Shown: positions 19,811-30,171 of the stretch, one piece after another
How the letters are laid out: every line of letters starts with the position of its first letter
How positions within the stretch are numbered: the stretch's first letter is position 1
NCBI RefSeq assembly: GCF_036634175.1
Contig: NZ_JAZIFX010000002.1
Span: 38,338-102,337, forward strand
DNA from: Streptomyces sp. P9-A2
GTDB taxonomy: Bacteria; Actinomycetota; Actinomycetes; Streptomycetales; Streptomycetaceae
Direction of reading: 5' to 3'
Length of the DNA: 64,000 nt
Notes under the pieces: generated by a model
What the model was told of the DNA's origin: nothing
What the model saw: the letters and a program-made list of their open reading frames with translations, nothing else
The model's database searches: none
Program-made: the position numbers and the translations under genes

Positions 19811-20145
19811 ATAACCTCCAGCGCGGCCTTGTTCCGCGCCAGTTCCTTCTCCAGACGCTCCACCTGGCGGCGCAGTTTCTCGTTCTCCGCCTCGGCAGCA
19901 GACTTCTTCGGCCTCGCCGGGCCGGTACGCTGGTCGACCAGCTTCTCCAGAGCCCCGGCATCCCGCGCGGCCCGCCACTCCTTCACATGCGAGTGGTACA
20001 GCCGCTCGCGGCGCAGGACCGCGCCCTTCTCGTTCTGCGGGGCGGCGTCGTACTCGGCCACGATCCGCAGCTTGTACTCCGGGCTGAAAGTGCGGCGCTT
20101 CGGCCGGGGAGCCGGGTCGGATCCGGCGGACTTGCTGCTGGTCAT
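19762..20145 (-). CDS. IS3-family transposase OrfA
   Basis: 127 residues: an N-terminal helix-turn-helix (RRTFSPEYKLRIVAEYD) and a C-terminal leucine-zipper coiled coil (AEAENEKLRRQVERLEKEL), the usual OrfA layout. The codons ATG GGA AAA near the end contain the slippery heptamer GGGAAAA (minus strand, 19810-19804). A -1 slip there joins the frame to orfB and would give the OrfAB transposase. OrfA alone binds the ends and regulates transposition. Confidence 0.85.
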   Translation of the reverse strand: MTSSKSAGSDPAPRPKRRTFSPEYKLRIVAEYDAAPQNEKGAVLRRERLYHSHVKEWRAARDAGALEKLVDQRTGPARPKKSAAEAENEKLRRQVERLEKELARNKAALEVMGKASALLEMISEGAD

Positions 20146-20208
20146 GAGGGGGTGGTTCTCCTGTCGTGCCCTCTCAGGCTAACCCGCCGAAGCGGGACGT
20201 CTCACCCA

Positions 20209-20365
20209 AGGCTGACAGAGAGGGGTGTTCCATCGCCCAGCAGTGCATCACGAGGAGTTGTCGACAGGGCTGGAACGTCAGGCCACCAACCTCGCCTACA
20301 GCTGGCTAGCCCGGGACCTGAAGGCGGTTGGCTGGCTGGAACACGCAGTGACCTTCCCGGAGTGA
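20209..20365 (+). pseudogene. probable displaced C-terminus of the HNH-STAND protein
   Basis: Downstream of the IS3 target duplication, a strongly codon-biased segment reads HHEELSTGLERQATNLAY and ends LKAVGWLEHAVTFPE with TGA at 20363-20365. Removing the IS with one CCA copy, and one G from the four-G run at 20222-20225, puts this segment in frame with the HNH-STAND gene. I infer that it is that protein's last ~50 residues, cut off by the insertion and a one-base change. The segment is visible; its origin is inferred. Confidence 0.5.
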
Positions 20366-20702
20366 CCGCACAGGCGGCCTGCCCAGCCGACGAAGACATC
20401 GAAGCCCGTCGCGAACCGGCCTGGCCGTGCGACCTCCTCGGCATACCCCTGGGCCGCCGACCACCACACCATCCGCGCGCACAAGTGACAGGCCCGCGGG
20501 GACAGATGGCCTCTCCCGATCGGACGCCTCTGACCAGCGCAAACTCGCCACCCGCTATAGCAGTCTGCACAAGAATGACATGGCCGTTCGTCACTCATGT
20601 CAGCACCAGATGAGCACCATCCGTCAGCGCCAACCGCCAGGTCACCGGGCCCATACCACTGACGCTCAAATGACGATTCTCAACTGACACTCCCCTACAG
20701 AC
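20366..20702. other. non-coding junction with degraded sequence
   Basis: No intact gene is visible. A plus-strand reading near 20515-20600 (SDQRKLATRYSSLHKND) vaguely recalls the C-terminus of IS5-type transposases and may be a relic. The region joins the end of the HNH-STAND locus to the truncated helicase and looks like a recombination scar. Confidence 0.3.
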
Positions 20703-22805
20703 TTGCACGCTGCGGGTTTGTCGGCTTGGGACCTGATCGTCGTGGACGAGGCCCACCGGGTTTCGGGCCGGATCGGGAAGCCGTGGGCGGTCGTGCACGA
20801 CAACCAGAAGATCCCGTCCCTGCGCCGTCTGTACATGACGGCCACGCCCCGGCTGTGGCAGCTCGGGGACGAGGACGAGGCCGGCGCCCCCGGCGAGCTG
20901 GTCGCGAGCATGGAAGACGACCCCGAGAGCCCCTTCGGCAGCAGGGCGTTCACTTTGACGCTCTCGGAGGCCATCGACAGGGGAATCTGTGCCCCCTACC
21001 AGGTCGTATGCGTGGACGTCACCGACACCGCGCTCCAGGCCGCACAGCTCCTGGGCGCGGAGGGCCGCTCGGCAGAGGTCCGCGGGGCACGACTCGCCGC
21101 ACTGCAGACCGCCCTGGTGAAAGCGTCCGCTGAGGAGGGCTTCCGCCGCACGCTGGTCTTCCACCACATGGTGAAGGAGGCCGAAGCCTTCGCGGCCGGC
21201 CTCCCCGACGTCGCCGCGCAGCTGTACGCCAGCGACCCTGAGCTGTACCCCAAGGCGATCTGGGCGGACTGGCTGTGCGGGGATCACAAGCCGCTCCACC
21301 GGCGGCGTCTGCTGGGCGAGTTCGCGGCCGGGATTGCCACGGACGGCACCGTGGTGGAGAAGTGCTTCCTGTGCTCGGTGAAGGTCCTGGGCGAGGGGGT
21401 TGATACCAAAAACTGTGACTCCGTGTACTGGGCCGACGTGCGCGGCTCCATGCCCGACCTCGTCCAAGCCGTCGGCCGCGCGCTGCGCATGCAGCCCGGT
21501 GAGGGCAAGGTCGCCTCGCTCGTCGTGCCCGTCCTGCTCGGGCCGGGCGAGACGGCAGACAACATGCTCACGAGCAGGGCGTTCGGCGGGCTGGCCAAGC
21601 TGCTGGAGGCACTCAGGGCGCACGACGCCCGGGTAGTGGAGCAGCTCGCCGAGCAGCAGGCCCCGAGCGCCTACAAGCCCGCCTCGAAAGCCGAGCAAGA
21701 CCAGGAAAGCCTGGGCGAGGGGAACGGGTCCGGCGGGCCGTCGGCGGCCGCGCGGAAGCTGCTGAAGTTCTCCACCCCGCGCGACCCGGGGCAGCTGGCC
21801 GCGTTCATCAACCTGCGGGTCCTGAACCCCGAGCACGAACACTGGCGGCGCGGCGTGGAGGCGGCCGTCATCTACGCCCGCACCCGCGGCGACCTCAAGG
21901 CGCCCTTCACCTACCGGGTGCCCGGCGGGAAGGACCAGGCGGTGGAGTCCGAGGGGTGGCCGGCCTCGCTCGCCGGATTCCCGCTGGGGCAGTGGATCGC
22001 CGACAACCGGCGTTTCTACGCCCGCGGTGACATGGACGAGGACCGCGTCGCCCAGCTGGAGAAGCTGGGCATGGTCTGGTCGCACTTCGACGTCGCGTGG
22101 GAGGAAGGTCTCGCGGCGGCACGCGGGTGGGCCAAGGAGCACGGGCACCTGCTGGCGCCGCTGGACGCCACCTTCCAGGGCTACCGGGTGGGGATCTGGC
22201 TGAAGAACGCGCGGGCCGCCGCCCGCAAGGCGCAGGAGGTCGAGCAGCGGCGTGCCGAGGGCCTGCCCGCGGGGTCGTCGGCCGGCGCGCTGTCGGACGA
22301 GCGGCGCGAGCAGCTCGAGGACATCGACCCGTCGTGGTGCCCGAGCTGGCCGGTGACGTGGCAGCGGGCCTTCCACCTCGTCCGGCTCCACCTGGAGGCC
22401 GGCCGCCCGCTGCCCACGTCGCCGGGCGACGTCGTGCACCAGGGCGAGGACCTCGGGCGGTGGGTGCGCTCGGTCCGGCTCGGCTGGGACAACCTCACCA
22501 CCGTCCAGCAGTGGATGTGCGAGCACATCCTCGGGATCGAGCCCGCAGCCGAGGACGAGAAGCCGAAGCCGCGCCGCACTCAGGCCGACAAATGGGCGAT
22601 CAACTACGAGGCCGCCCGGCAGTACTACGAGCGTGAGGGGCACCTTCAGGTCCCCAGGAAGCACATCGAACGGATCGTCGGCGAGGACCAGGAGGCGCGG
22701 GAGCTGAAGCTGGGTGCCTGGATCGGCAATCAGCGGAGCAGGGCCGCGACGCTGACGCCGGAGCGGATGGAGCAGCTGTCCGCGATCGGGATGCGGTGGT
22801 CGTAG
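20688..22805 (+). pseudogene. DEAH-box helicase with helicase-associated repeats, 5'-truncated
   Basis: The readable product (about 700 residues from TTG 20703) starts almost at helicase motif II: LIVVDEAHR, then LYMTATPRL (motif III), VLGEGVDTKN (motif V) and QAVGRALRMQ (motif VI). The C-terminal ~350 residues hold repeats of the helicase-associated type with recurrent Trp and Leu-Gly (LGQWIADNRRFY, VGIWLKNAR, LGAWIGNQRS). Motif I, including Walker A, is missing and an in-frame TGA at 20685 closes the frame upstream. The gene has therefore lost its first several hundred codons and cannot hydrolyse ATP. Intact relatives are phage-island or plasmid helicases. The 3' end is followed by a strong terminator. 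Confidence 0.8.
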
Positions 22806-22816
22806 CGACAAGCAGC

Positions 22817-22846
22817 GGGCCCGTGCAGGGTGATCTGCACGGGCCC
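22817..22846. terminator. strong intrinsic-type hairpin
   Basis: GGGCCCGTGCAG pairs perfectly with CTGCACGGGCCC (12-bp stem, 6-nt loop), 12 bp after the helicase stop and before the convergent end of hamB at 22940. It probably terminates both transcripts. Confidence 0.75.
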
Positions 22847-22939
22847 AGAGCCGGACGGCGGTGTGGCGGGGGCGGACATCAGCACTCTGTCTGCGACAGC
22901 GTCCAGCGGCCAAGGTGATGCGTGTGACGGCTCCGAACC

Positions 22940-25900
22940 CTATGCCCCGGGACTGATGGTGATGGTGAGATCGACCTGATCGTAGCCAGCCAGCTGGTCG
23001 GTGCCTGCGGTGTCAGCGAGGGACCGGGTGTCGGTGTGCAGGAGGGCCGTGACCAAGGGGGCGGGCCGGTCGTCGAGGGCCAGCGCGAGCGGCCGGGCGG
23101 TGCCCTTGGCGATCCAGCCGAGAGGGAGGCCGTTGTGCTCGACCCGGATGGCGTTTGGGTCAGTCGGGTTGTCGTAATCGCGAACGAGGTCGAGGACGGT
23201 TCCCGCGGGCAGGCCGGCGAGGTACCCATCACTGTAGGTGTGCCGGACGCCGCGTAGGGGGGTGGTGAATGTTCCGCGGCCGCTGAGGATGGTCTTCTGG
23301 ACGGTGCGGGGGCTGCGCCGCTCGGCACTGCGGATGAGCAGGGACGCGGTGCTGGGGGTGGTGATGGCGGTGATCTCGTCGGTGGTGAGGTTGCCGAGCC
23401 AGCCGGTGAAATCAGAGAAGGACGGCTCGGGGACAGGGCAGCGTGCGGCCAGGTCGATTGCCTCGCTGCGCTGGTGGATGCCCAGGCTGGCGGCGTAGCA
23501 GGCAGGGGCGGTGTCAACACCGTACTTGAGCATGGCCGGCAGGGCGGCGAGTGAGCCTTCGGGTGTGATGCCGTGGCGGATCTCCAGGATCTGCAGGATC
23601 GAGGAGACGGCCCAGGCCAGGTCTTGGACGATCACCTTGTCGATGTAGTCCGAGGTGACGGTGATGTCCTTGGCGTCAAGGAGCAGCTCGTAGTGGCTGT
23701 GGATCTCCTGGAGCGTCCAGCCGGCAATCCAGTCCCCAGCGAGAGGGACGACCGCCCCGATCGGCCGGTCCTTGGCAGTGGCGCTCCGGCGGAGTTCCTG
23801 AATCTTGGTGGCAGCGGTCAGGACGATGTCGCGCAGTGCCGGCCATGTCGCGGAGGCAAAGAGCCCGGGGTGCTCGGTGAGGGTGTTCGCGAGCTGCTCG
23901 GCGGCGATGATCGCGTCGAGGCCGCCTTGTAGGCTCAGTCCTGTGCGCAGGATCGCCGCGCGGGCGGCCGGGTCGGGGAGCTGTCGGGCGAGAGCGGCGA
24001 TGCGGCGGGCGGTGAACCGGGCGAGCGGCTTGAGGGACCACTCCTGGGCGCCAATCTGGTGGCCGCCCAGGGTGTGAGTGAGCAGGTCGTGTGCCGCGTC
24101 CTCCAGCAGCTGCTGGTCGGGGGTGTCGACGACTTCTTCGGCGAGCATCGTCAGGAGCTGGAGATCGAGCGCCTGCGCCCAGTCGGTCAGCTCTTCCTCT
24201 TCTGGGTCGGGCAGTTCGATGTCCGTCAGGTTCTGTCCCGAGGCGGGGCGGGCGCCCAGTCTCGGGATGGCAAGGCGGTGGTAGAGCGCGCCGATGGTGG
24301 ACAGGACCGGTTCGATGTTGCCCTTGTCGAGGTAGCGGCGCTGAAGCTTTCGGGCGTCCGCGGCGTCCTTGGCGATGAGGACGACGTGGCCCTCGGTCTC
24401 CTGGAAGGCTCGGCCGGCGCGCCCGGCTGCGTTCCAGAACTCGCGGACGTCGATCTGCTCTTGGTTCCGCCAGGTGCTGTGCACCAGCACAGTCTTGACC
24501 GGCAGGTTCATGCCCTGGGAGAGGGTGCTGGTGGCGCACAGCACGCGCAGTGCGCCGGCGCGGTAGGGCGCGCTCCAGCAGGTGCCGGACGGGCTGCGGG
24601 ACCGTGCCGTGGTGGTAGGCGATGCCCTGGGTCACCATCACGGTGAGTTCGTGCTCCTCGCCGAGGTGCTCGGCGATTCGCTCCGAGAGTGCCAGGCGTT
24701 GATCCCGCTGGTTCCGCACGCCGAGCACCGGGGTGTCTGTCTTCTTCAGTGCCGTTTGCAGGGCGCGCGCGGTGGCCTGCGCGTAGGCGGGCTGGGTGGT
24801 GGATATCAGTACCGGGCCGAGGTGTTCGAAGTGCAGCGTCAGTGCGGCCGCGACGTCCTTGGCGTCGCGCGGGGACAATCGCTTTCGGACGAGGTGGCGG
24901 GTGAGCACCTTGGGTACGAAGAAGTCTCTGCCTTGGGCGGTGCCGTAGTGGATGCTGCCGGTCTGTCCGTCCTTCTCCTGCCCCTGCCAGGAGAAGATCC
25001 CGGTGCGTAGCTGGGAGGGCGACCAGTCGATCTTCGCGTGGTTGGTGCCGTGGGCGGTGGGCTCCAGCCAGCGGGCGATGTCTTCGCCGTTGGGCAGGAC
25101 CGCGGACAGCAGGACGATCCGCGCCTGCGGGGTGGTGCGGCGGATCCGGGTGAGGACCATCTCCAGGCGCAGCCCGCGCACGGACCGGTCGATGGAGTGT
25201 CCTTCGTCGACGAGGACCAGGCGCAGCCGGCCGGCGAGTTCGGGGGTGTTGCGCAGTAGCAAGTCGAGTTTCTCGGTGGTGACGACGAGGACGTCAGTGT
25301 AGTCCAGGAGGTGGTTCTCGTAGCGGACGTGTTCGGCGCCGCCGAAGAGGGAGGAGACGCGCAGGCCGACGAGTTCGAGGCTGGCGGCGAGGTGCCGTTC
25401 GACCTGGGCGGCGAGCGCGCGGGTGGGCACCACGTACACGGCCAGCGGCGGGTCCATGAAGCGCAGAAGCAGCCCGAGGGGGCTGTCGTCGGCCTCACCG
25501 GTGTCGGCGAGGGCGTGGAGGATGGCCCACTCGGCGATGTGGGTCTTGCCCGCGGAGGTGGGCATGGTGACCGTGAAGTTGTGGGCCCGGGCGTCAAGGA
25601 GTCCGGCGTCCAGGGCGGTGCGCTGGGAGGGCCAGACCTGGGTGAGCGGGCGGTCGGAGACGATCAGGGACTTGATATAGCGCTCCCAGGTCCTCGACCA
25701 GCTGGAGGCGCGGCGCAGCAGGAGCCACGGGGAGGTCGCGACGATGTCCTCGACAGCGTGGGCGAGGGAGTCGACCAGGGTCCAGGTGTCTACGACGGAG
25801 GCCTGGAGGAGGATGGCAGCGGCCTGCTTCAGGTCGCTAACTGCCGCGCGCCCGGCCGCGCGGTCGCCGGTACGCCACAGGGTGGCCAGGGAGCGTGCCG

Positions 25901-26534
25901 AGCGGCCGACCAGGCCGTAGGCGGCCACCACGGCAAGGTCCGCCTGCTCGGCCCGGCCCGCGGCGAGCGCGGCGGTGAGTGCGCGGCCGAGGCGCGGCAG
26001 TTCGCTCGCTGCGGCGACGCCGAGCCGGGCGGCGGTGTCGATGTCGCGGCGCAGGACCGCGCCGGCGGCCTCGGCGATCCGGTGCGGGGCGACTGCGGTC
26101 AGCCCGTCGGTGTCGGGCATGTCCCCGTAGGTGAACAGCTCCCCGACTTCCTGCTGGAAGGTGCGGGCAATGGCGGTGGCGTTGGCCTGGTAGCCAGCCA
26201 GGCTCCACATCGTCGCCGAGATCGCCAGCAGTTCAATCCGTGTCTCCGGCTCGTTCGCCCGCGCGGCGAGGTCGGCGTAGGCCTGGGCGATGTCCGGCAG
26301 GGGCCCTGGGTCCGCGCGGCGCTCGCGCGGAGTGCGGGCCAGTTGCCCGAGCCGGGCAAGGGAGAGGCCTCGGCGCAGGGCATCGGGGTCGTAGGTGTAG
26401 TCGGCTGCCCCTTCGGTGCTGATCTGCTCGGCCAGGACGTGGGAGCGCAGCTGGCCGCGCAGAACCGGGGATGCCTCTCCCGTGGACAGTGCCTCGTCGC
26501 CAAGGCGCCGTACGGTCCCGTCGTCGTCCCTCAC
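22940..26534 (-). pseudogene. hamB: HamB-like Ski2-type helicase with C-terminal HIRAN domain, one frameshift
   Basis: Reading from ATG 26534 gives a helical N-terminal region (~1-300), Walker A MPTSAGKT (324-331), DEGH (443-446), LLSAVLPNGED (motif III) and TQGIAYHHG. Near 24562 an apparent extra base (CTACCGCGCC where CTACGCGCC would restore) ends homology, which continues in the next frame as TSTLSQGMNLPVKT and NAAGRAGR (motif VI). The last ~100 residues (HTYSDGYLAGLPAG, RDYDNPTDPNAIRVEHNG) resemble a HIRAN DNA-end-binding domain. The repaired length is about 1197 residues. The start overlaps the hamA stop (ATGA). As sequenced the protein is split; a sequencing error is possible. Confidence 0.75.
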
Positions 26535-27406
26535 GCTGTTCCCGCCGCCGTTCCGTTGTCCTTGCCGCTACTGCCGGGGGCCGTCTCCGCCGCCTCGTAG
26601 ACGCGGCCGACGAAGTCCTTGAGATCGTCGATCTTGACGACGGTCAGCTCGGTGCGCTGGGTCACCATCGCGCCGAGCCCGGCCACGATGTCCTCTTTCC
26701 ACGACTTGGCGTCGTGGACGAAGAGCATGTGCCGCTCCACCCGGCGCCGCCCTGGCTCGCGCAGCAGCGCGCCGAGCCGGCGTGCGAGAAACACCTGCCC
26801 GCGGTCAGCGCAGCGCGCCATGAGGAAGTGGAGGCTCTCGTCCAGCCTGTCCAGAACCTTCTCCAGGCTGTCGTACGCCTCGTTCCCCACCCTGTTGTCC
26901 CGGGAGGCGCGAGTCTTCACCTCCGGCACGGCGATCGCCGGAGGATCCTGCCGGAAGCGGAACGCCAGCACGTCCGTGCCCTGCACGGCCTGGGCCGGGG
27001 TCTGCTTGTAGCGCAGCTTCAGGACTGGGACGCACCACCGGCGCACCCTGCGGTAGAGCGCGCCTGTGACGATCTCCCCGAAGTCCCCGTGCCGGATCTT
27101 GCGGTCCGCGGGAAGCTTGTTCTTCCGCAAGTAGCCCGCAACCTCCGGCGCACCCAGGTCGTCGAAGACATTGGCGAGCTCGCCGGGAGCCAGGTAGTTA
27201 CGCATCACCTCATGGCCCAGCCGTTCGACAAGCTCGCCGTCCTCGATCAGCCCCCCGTCGGCGAGCAGCTGGTACTCCAGCAGCCCGTCCGGCTGCTCCA
27301 CGTCCTGCGGCTTGAGCCACTTGTCGAACACGCGCCCTTGCCCTCCCCCGGCGCCGCGCCTGGTCGGCAAGCGCACCTGGGCCAAGGCTAGGCCAGTGCG
27401 TGCCAT
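26531..27406 (-). CDS. hamA: HamA-like PD-(D/E)xK nuclease of a Hachiman-type system
   Basis: 291 residues. The core is HGDFGEIVTGALYR (E111), then LKLRYK, QGTD (G143-T144-D145) and VPEVKTR (E162-x-K164), a PD-(D/E)xK nuclease pattern close to that of HamA/DUF1837 proteins. In Hachiman, HamA is held inactive by the helicase HamB and degrades DNA when HamB senses damaged or invading DNA. A Ski2-like helicase is directly downstream with a 4-nt overlap, as expected. ATG 27406 was chosen, with AGGA about 10 nt upstream. Homology to known HamA is judged by motif order; another nuclease-helicase pair is not excluded. With hamB frameshifted, the system may be inactive. Confidence 0.7.
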   Translation of the reverse strand: MARTGLALAQVRLPTRRGAGGGQGRVFDKWLKPQDVEQPDGLLEYQLLADGGLIEDGELVERLGHEVMRNYLAPGELANVFDDLGAPEVAGYLRKNKLPADRKIRHGDFGEIVTGALYRRVRRWCVPVLKLRYKQTPAQAVQGTDVLAFRFRQDPPAIAVPEVKTRASRDNRVGNEAYDSLEKVLDRLDESLHFLMARCADRGQVFLARRLGALLREPGRRRVERHMLFVHDAKSWKEDIVAGLGAMVTQRTELTVVKIDDLKDFVGRVYEAAETAPGSSGKDNGTAAGTA

Positions 27407-27462
27407 CGGTCTTCATCCTGGCACTGGAAGTTCCCGTGCTGCACAAGCTGATCGGCTGAACC

Positions 27463-27507
27463 GGCGGCGGGGCGCCGGGCCGGCACACCCTGCCCGGCCC
27501 CGCCGCC
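27463..27507. terminator. GC-rich hairpin upstream of hamA
   Basis: GGCGGCGGGGC (27463-27473) pairs with GCCCCGCCGCC (27497-27507); inner bases GCCGGG/CCCGG extend the stem. It lies between the stop of the minus-strand gene ending at 27518 and the hamA start, so it probably separates that transcript from the Hachiman operon. Confidence 0.6.
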
Positions 27508-27517
27508 TCTCGGACAT

Positions 27518-28479
27518 TTACAGGGCGTCTGTGCGGCGAAGACGTCGCGGTTGAGGGTCAGGGGAGGTGCTGTGGAGCTGTTCCAGGACCTTCTCCATAC
27601 CGAGCAGGCCGGCGTCCTGGCTGATCTGCTGGAGCCAACTGTCGATGAGGGCACGGCGCTCTGCAGGGTCGCGCTGGTCAACGCCCGGGTCGGCGAGCAG
27701 ATTGGCCCCTCGTGATGTGCCAGCGTCCGGCACCGAGGTCAGTCCGTTCCCGGCGAGCAGGTCCGCCATATCCGTGCTGCTGAGAAGGTCCAGGCCGAGC
27801 GGCTGGGGCATCACGAGAGGATCGACACCCGCCAGAGCGGCGAGCGCTCCGGTGACCTTGTCATCGACCAGCGTGGCCGTCAGGGCGTCGACCAGCTCGT
27901 GCAGGCGGGCGATGGACAGGGGCGCCGCGCGGCCGAGGGTGTGCCGGAAGCGCGCGACGACTTGCAAGGAGACCTGCAAGTGCGAGACGGCAGCCCCGTA
28001 GGCGTCCGGTAAGTCGATCCTGGCCACGGCCTCCAGCGGGAAGGCCGGCGCTCCGTGCGGGCCGCCCTGCCACAGCAGCCGGACCTTGCGGGCCCGGTTG
28101 AAGCCCGACCGGTGGAAGGGATTCATGCCGCCTTCGCCGATCGATGCGCACCAGCAGAACAGGGCGTGGTGCAGGGGGGAGTTGTTCAGCGCGTCGGCAA
28201 ATGCCTGCACGCCGCGCTCCGACAGCGGGCGCCAGGTGGCCGATGCGTCCACCGGAACGAACATCCCTGTACGCACGAGGAAGTCGGCGCTCGGCTTCCC
28301 CTGGTCGTCCATGGGCAGGTCGGCTGGCGGCAGCCGCAGTCCGGCAGCCACAGCCTGGGGCGCGGCTTCGTTGATCAACCGCGCGAGCCCCGCCCGGTCC
28401 GCTAGGGCGTTGCGTCCGTGCAGCCGGATCGGGGCGGCGCCTTGGACCAGAAGTGGATCGAAGGTGTCATCAGGTCAAG
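27518..28479 (-). CDS. hypothetical protein upstream of the Hachiman pair, 5' end uncertain
   Basis: The product ends ...QLHSTSPDPQPRRLRRTDAL and contains LHHALFCWCASIGEGGMN and VARFRHTLGRAAPL. The first available start is TTG 28378 (286 residues). However, strongly biased coding sequence continues upstream (DDTFDPLLVQGAAPIRLHG) to an in-frame TGA at 28476-28478 with no start codon, so the gene may have lost its 5' end. No known domain is recognised. It is on the same strand as hamA, 111 bp away, but a terminator-like hairpin lies between, so it is probably not part of the hamAB transcript. Confidence 0.5.
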
Positions 28480-28729
28480 TTAGCGAAGCTGTATGGGCCC
28501 ACACTCCGGGTTTCCCTGCCGCTCGCCGGGCCGCTCGCGCAGCCGTACGCCGGGATCGCGTGCGGCTTGCCTCGTCTGCTCCGTTGTCGCCGTCGTTCAG
28601 CGGTCGGCGAGCAGCTGCTGGAACACGAAGGCGGTGCCGCCGACTGGTGAAGCGGCGGCAGGGCGCGGTCGGTAAGCCATCCGTGTGGTGTGAGCGCAAC
28701 CGGCAGTGTTCAGCAGGAGTTACGCAGGC

Positions 28730-29269
28730 ATGGCACGTAAACGAAATGACCCCGCACAGCGGCGGGCTCGGGAGGCCACGCGCCGCGCTGCGGCCGCTGA
28801 GCGCATCGGTCCGCGCCCCAAGCGCGCACCGCGTCCGCGCAAGCTGGCGTCGCTGTACGACCTCAACCCGCCCGGTGCCTTCTACCGCGAGTGGGACCGG
28901 TTGACTGTGCCGCTGGGCATGGCTGGTGTCAGTCCGGTCGATGCGGTTGAGGCCCAATTCGGTTCTGACTCCGGCGTAGCCGACACGATGAGGACGCTTC
29001 TGCGTTACGCGGACATCTACGGCACGCAGATCCCCGTAGCCGCGGCCACCCACCTGGAGACACTGGCACGGATCTCTGGCATGGCCGCCGATACGGCCTC
29101 TCACGAGGGCATCACCGAGGACGAAGCCATTGAGTCGCTGCATTCCCTGCACGCCGCAGGATTTCTGCTCATCGACGATGATGGCTCGGTGTGGCCTGAC
29201 CTGACGGGAGCAATAGTCAAGACCTGTGGATCGGTTTACTCGCGGCTCAGCGCGAGCGCTGCTGCTTGA
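28730..29269 (+). CDS. hypothetical protein, C-terminus altered by IS256-family insertion
   Basis: 179 residues from ATG 28730 with AGGAG ten bases upstream. The N-terminus is very basic (MARKRNDPAQRRAREATRRA), followed by an acidic helical domain (EGITEDEAIESLHSLHAAGF). The long terminal repeat of the IS256-family element starts at 29208, inside the frame, so the last ~20 residues (from about AIVKTCGSVY) come from the element and the native end is lost. Function unknown; the basic tail may bind nucleic acid. Confidence 0.55.
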   Translation: MARKRNDPAQRRAREATRRAAAAERIGPRPKRAPRPRKLASLYDLNPPGAFYREWDRLTVPLGMAGVSPVDAVEAQFGSDSGVADTMRTLLRYADIYGTQIPVAAATHLETLARISGMAADTASHEGITEDEAIESLHSLHAAGFLLIDDDGSVWPDLTGAIVKTCGSVYSRLSASAAA

Positions 29270-29717
29270 GGGTGATTCTCGCGGTATTGCGGATCCGCTT
29301 GGTGCGCCCGCGCTCAGCGAGGATTTCGAGGGCGTCGGAGTTCGACGCAGCGGCCGCTTTACGCTGGAGCCAGTCGGATGACTCGAGCAAGGCGTCCTGG
29401 TGCCAGGGCCGCCCCAGCGTGATGGCGCGGAGGAGGGACCACTCCCGAAGCCGTCGGGTCAGGAGCGGGTAGCGGATGGTGGCCTGGGTCATCGACTCGG
29501 TCCACGGTTCGTAGGCGGGTCCGTGATGGAGGTCGGTGGCCCGGCGGTCCAGGTGCCGCAGGACGGCAGACTGCGCCATCGTCTGGTCCGGATCGGTGAG
29601 GACTTCGCTGACCAGGCCGGCCTCGTCGGCGTCGGTCACCTGCTCCAGCTTGCTCAGGTAGGCCGCGAAGCGGAGGTGCTCGGCGGGCTCCTCCTGCGGA
29701 GTGTTGTGGTGATTCAC
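29247..29717 (-). CDS. passenger protein of the IS256-family element, unknown function
   Basis: 156 residues from GTG 29717, beginning VNHHNTPQEEPAEHLRFAAY and ending ARITLKQQRSR. The GTG overlaps the transposase TGA (29716-29714), so translation is coupled to the transposase. It lies inside the element's inverted repeats. The protein is hydrophilic, helical and basic at the C-terminus; no known domain is recognised. It is convergent with, and overlaps by 23 bp, the gene ending at 29269. A regulatory or accessory role in transposition is possible but not shown. Confidence 0.6.
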   Translation of the reverse strand: MNHHNTPQEEPAEHLRFAAYLSKLEQVTDADEAGLVSEVLTDPDQTMAQSAVLRHLDRRATDLHHGPAYEPWTESMTQATIRYPLLTRRLREWSLLRAITLGRPWHQDALLESSDWLQRKAAAASNSDALEILAERGRTKRIRNTARITLKQQRSR

Positions 29718-30171
29718 GCGGCCTGATCCTGCCGCTCGACCAGGATGCCGTTCTCGAACCTGGCGCCGGCGCGGACCAGTGCGACCAGATGGGCCCCGGT
29801 GATCGCCCGCCAGCGGGCCTGGGCGGACTCGACGAGCTTGAACACCATCGCCAGGGCCGCTGCCGGGCTGCCGGCGCCGCGGGTGACCTTGGTCCGGAGT
29901 TTCACGGTGCTGAAGGTGGACTCGATGGGGTTGGTCGTGCGCAGGTGCACCCAGTGCTCGGCGGGGAAGTCGTAGAACGCGAGGAGCTCGTCGGCCTCGC
30001 CGGTGACCTTCTTGGCCGCTTTCGGCCACTTCGCGCCGTAGGTGCGCTCGAAGTCCTTGATCGCCTTCTCGGCGTGGTCGCGGTCCTCGGCATTGTAGAT
30101 CTCCTGCAGGGCCCTCTTCGCGCCGGGCTGGGCCGACTTCGGCAGTGCATTCATGACGTTGCGGACCTTGT

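Larger units (their letters stand above)
18720..20205 (-). mobile_element. IS3-family insertion sequence with 3-bp target duplication
   Basis: A 1486-bp element. The ends share the inverted terminus GTGAGACG (18720-18727, and CGTCTCAC at 20198-20205). The trinucleotide CCA flanks it on both sides (18717-18719 and 20206-20208), fitting the 3-4 bp duplications of IS3 elements. It carries overlapping orfA and orfB on the minus strand. It inserted into the 3' end of the HNH-STAND gene and supplies that gene's present stop codon. Confidence 0.85.

Noticed and set aside
20595..22913. A 772-residue minus-strand frame
   Set aside because: It lies exactly opposite the truncated DEAH helicase, has Arg/Gly/Val-rich low-quality text and no ribosome site; it is a GC-bias shadow.
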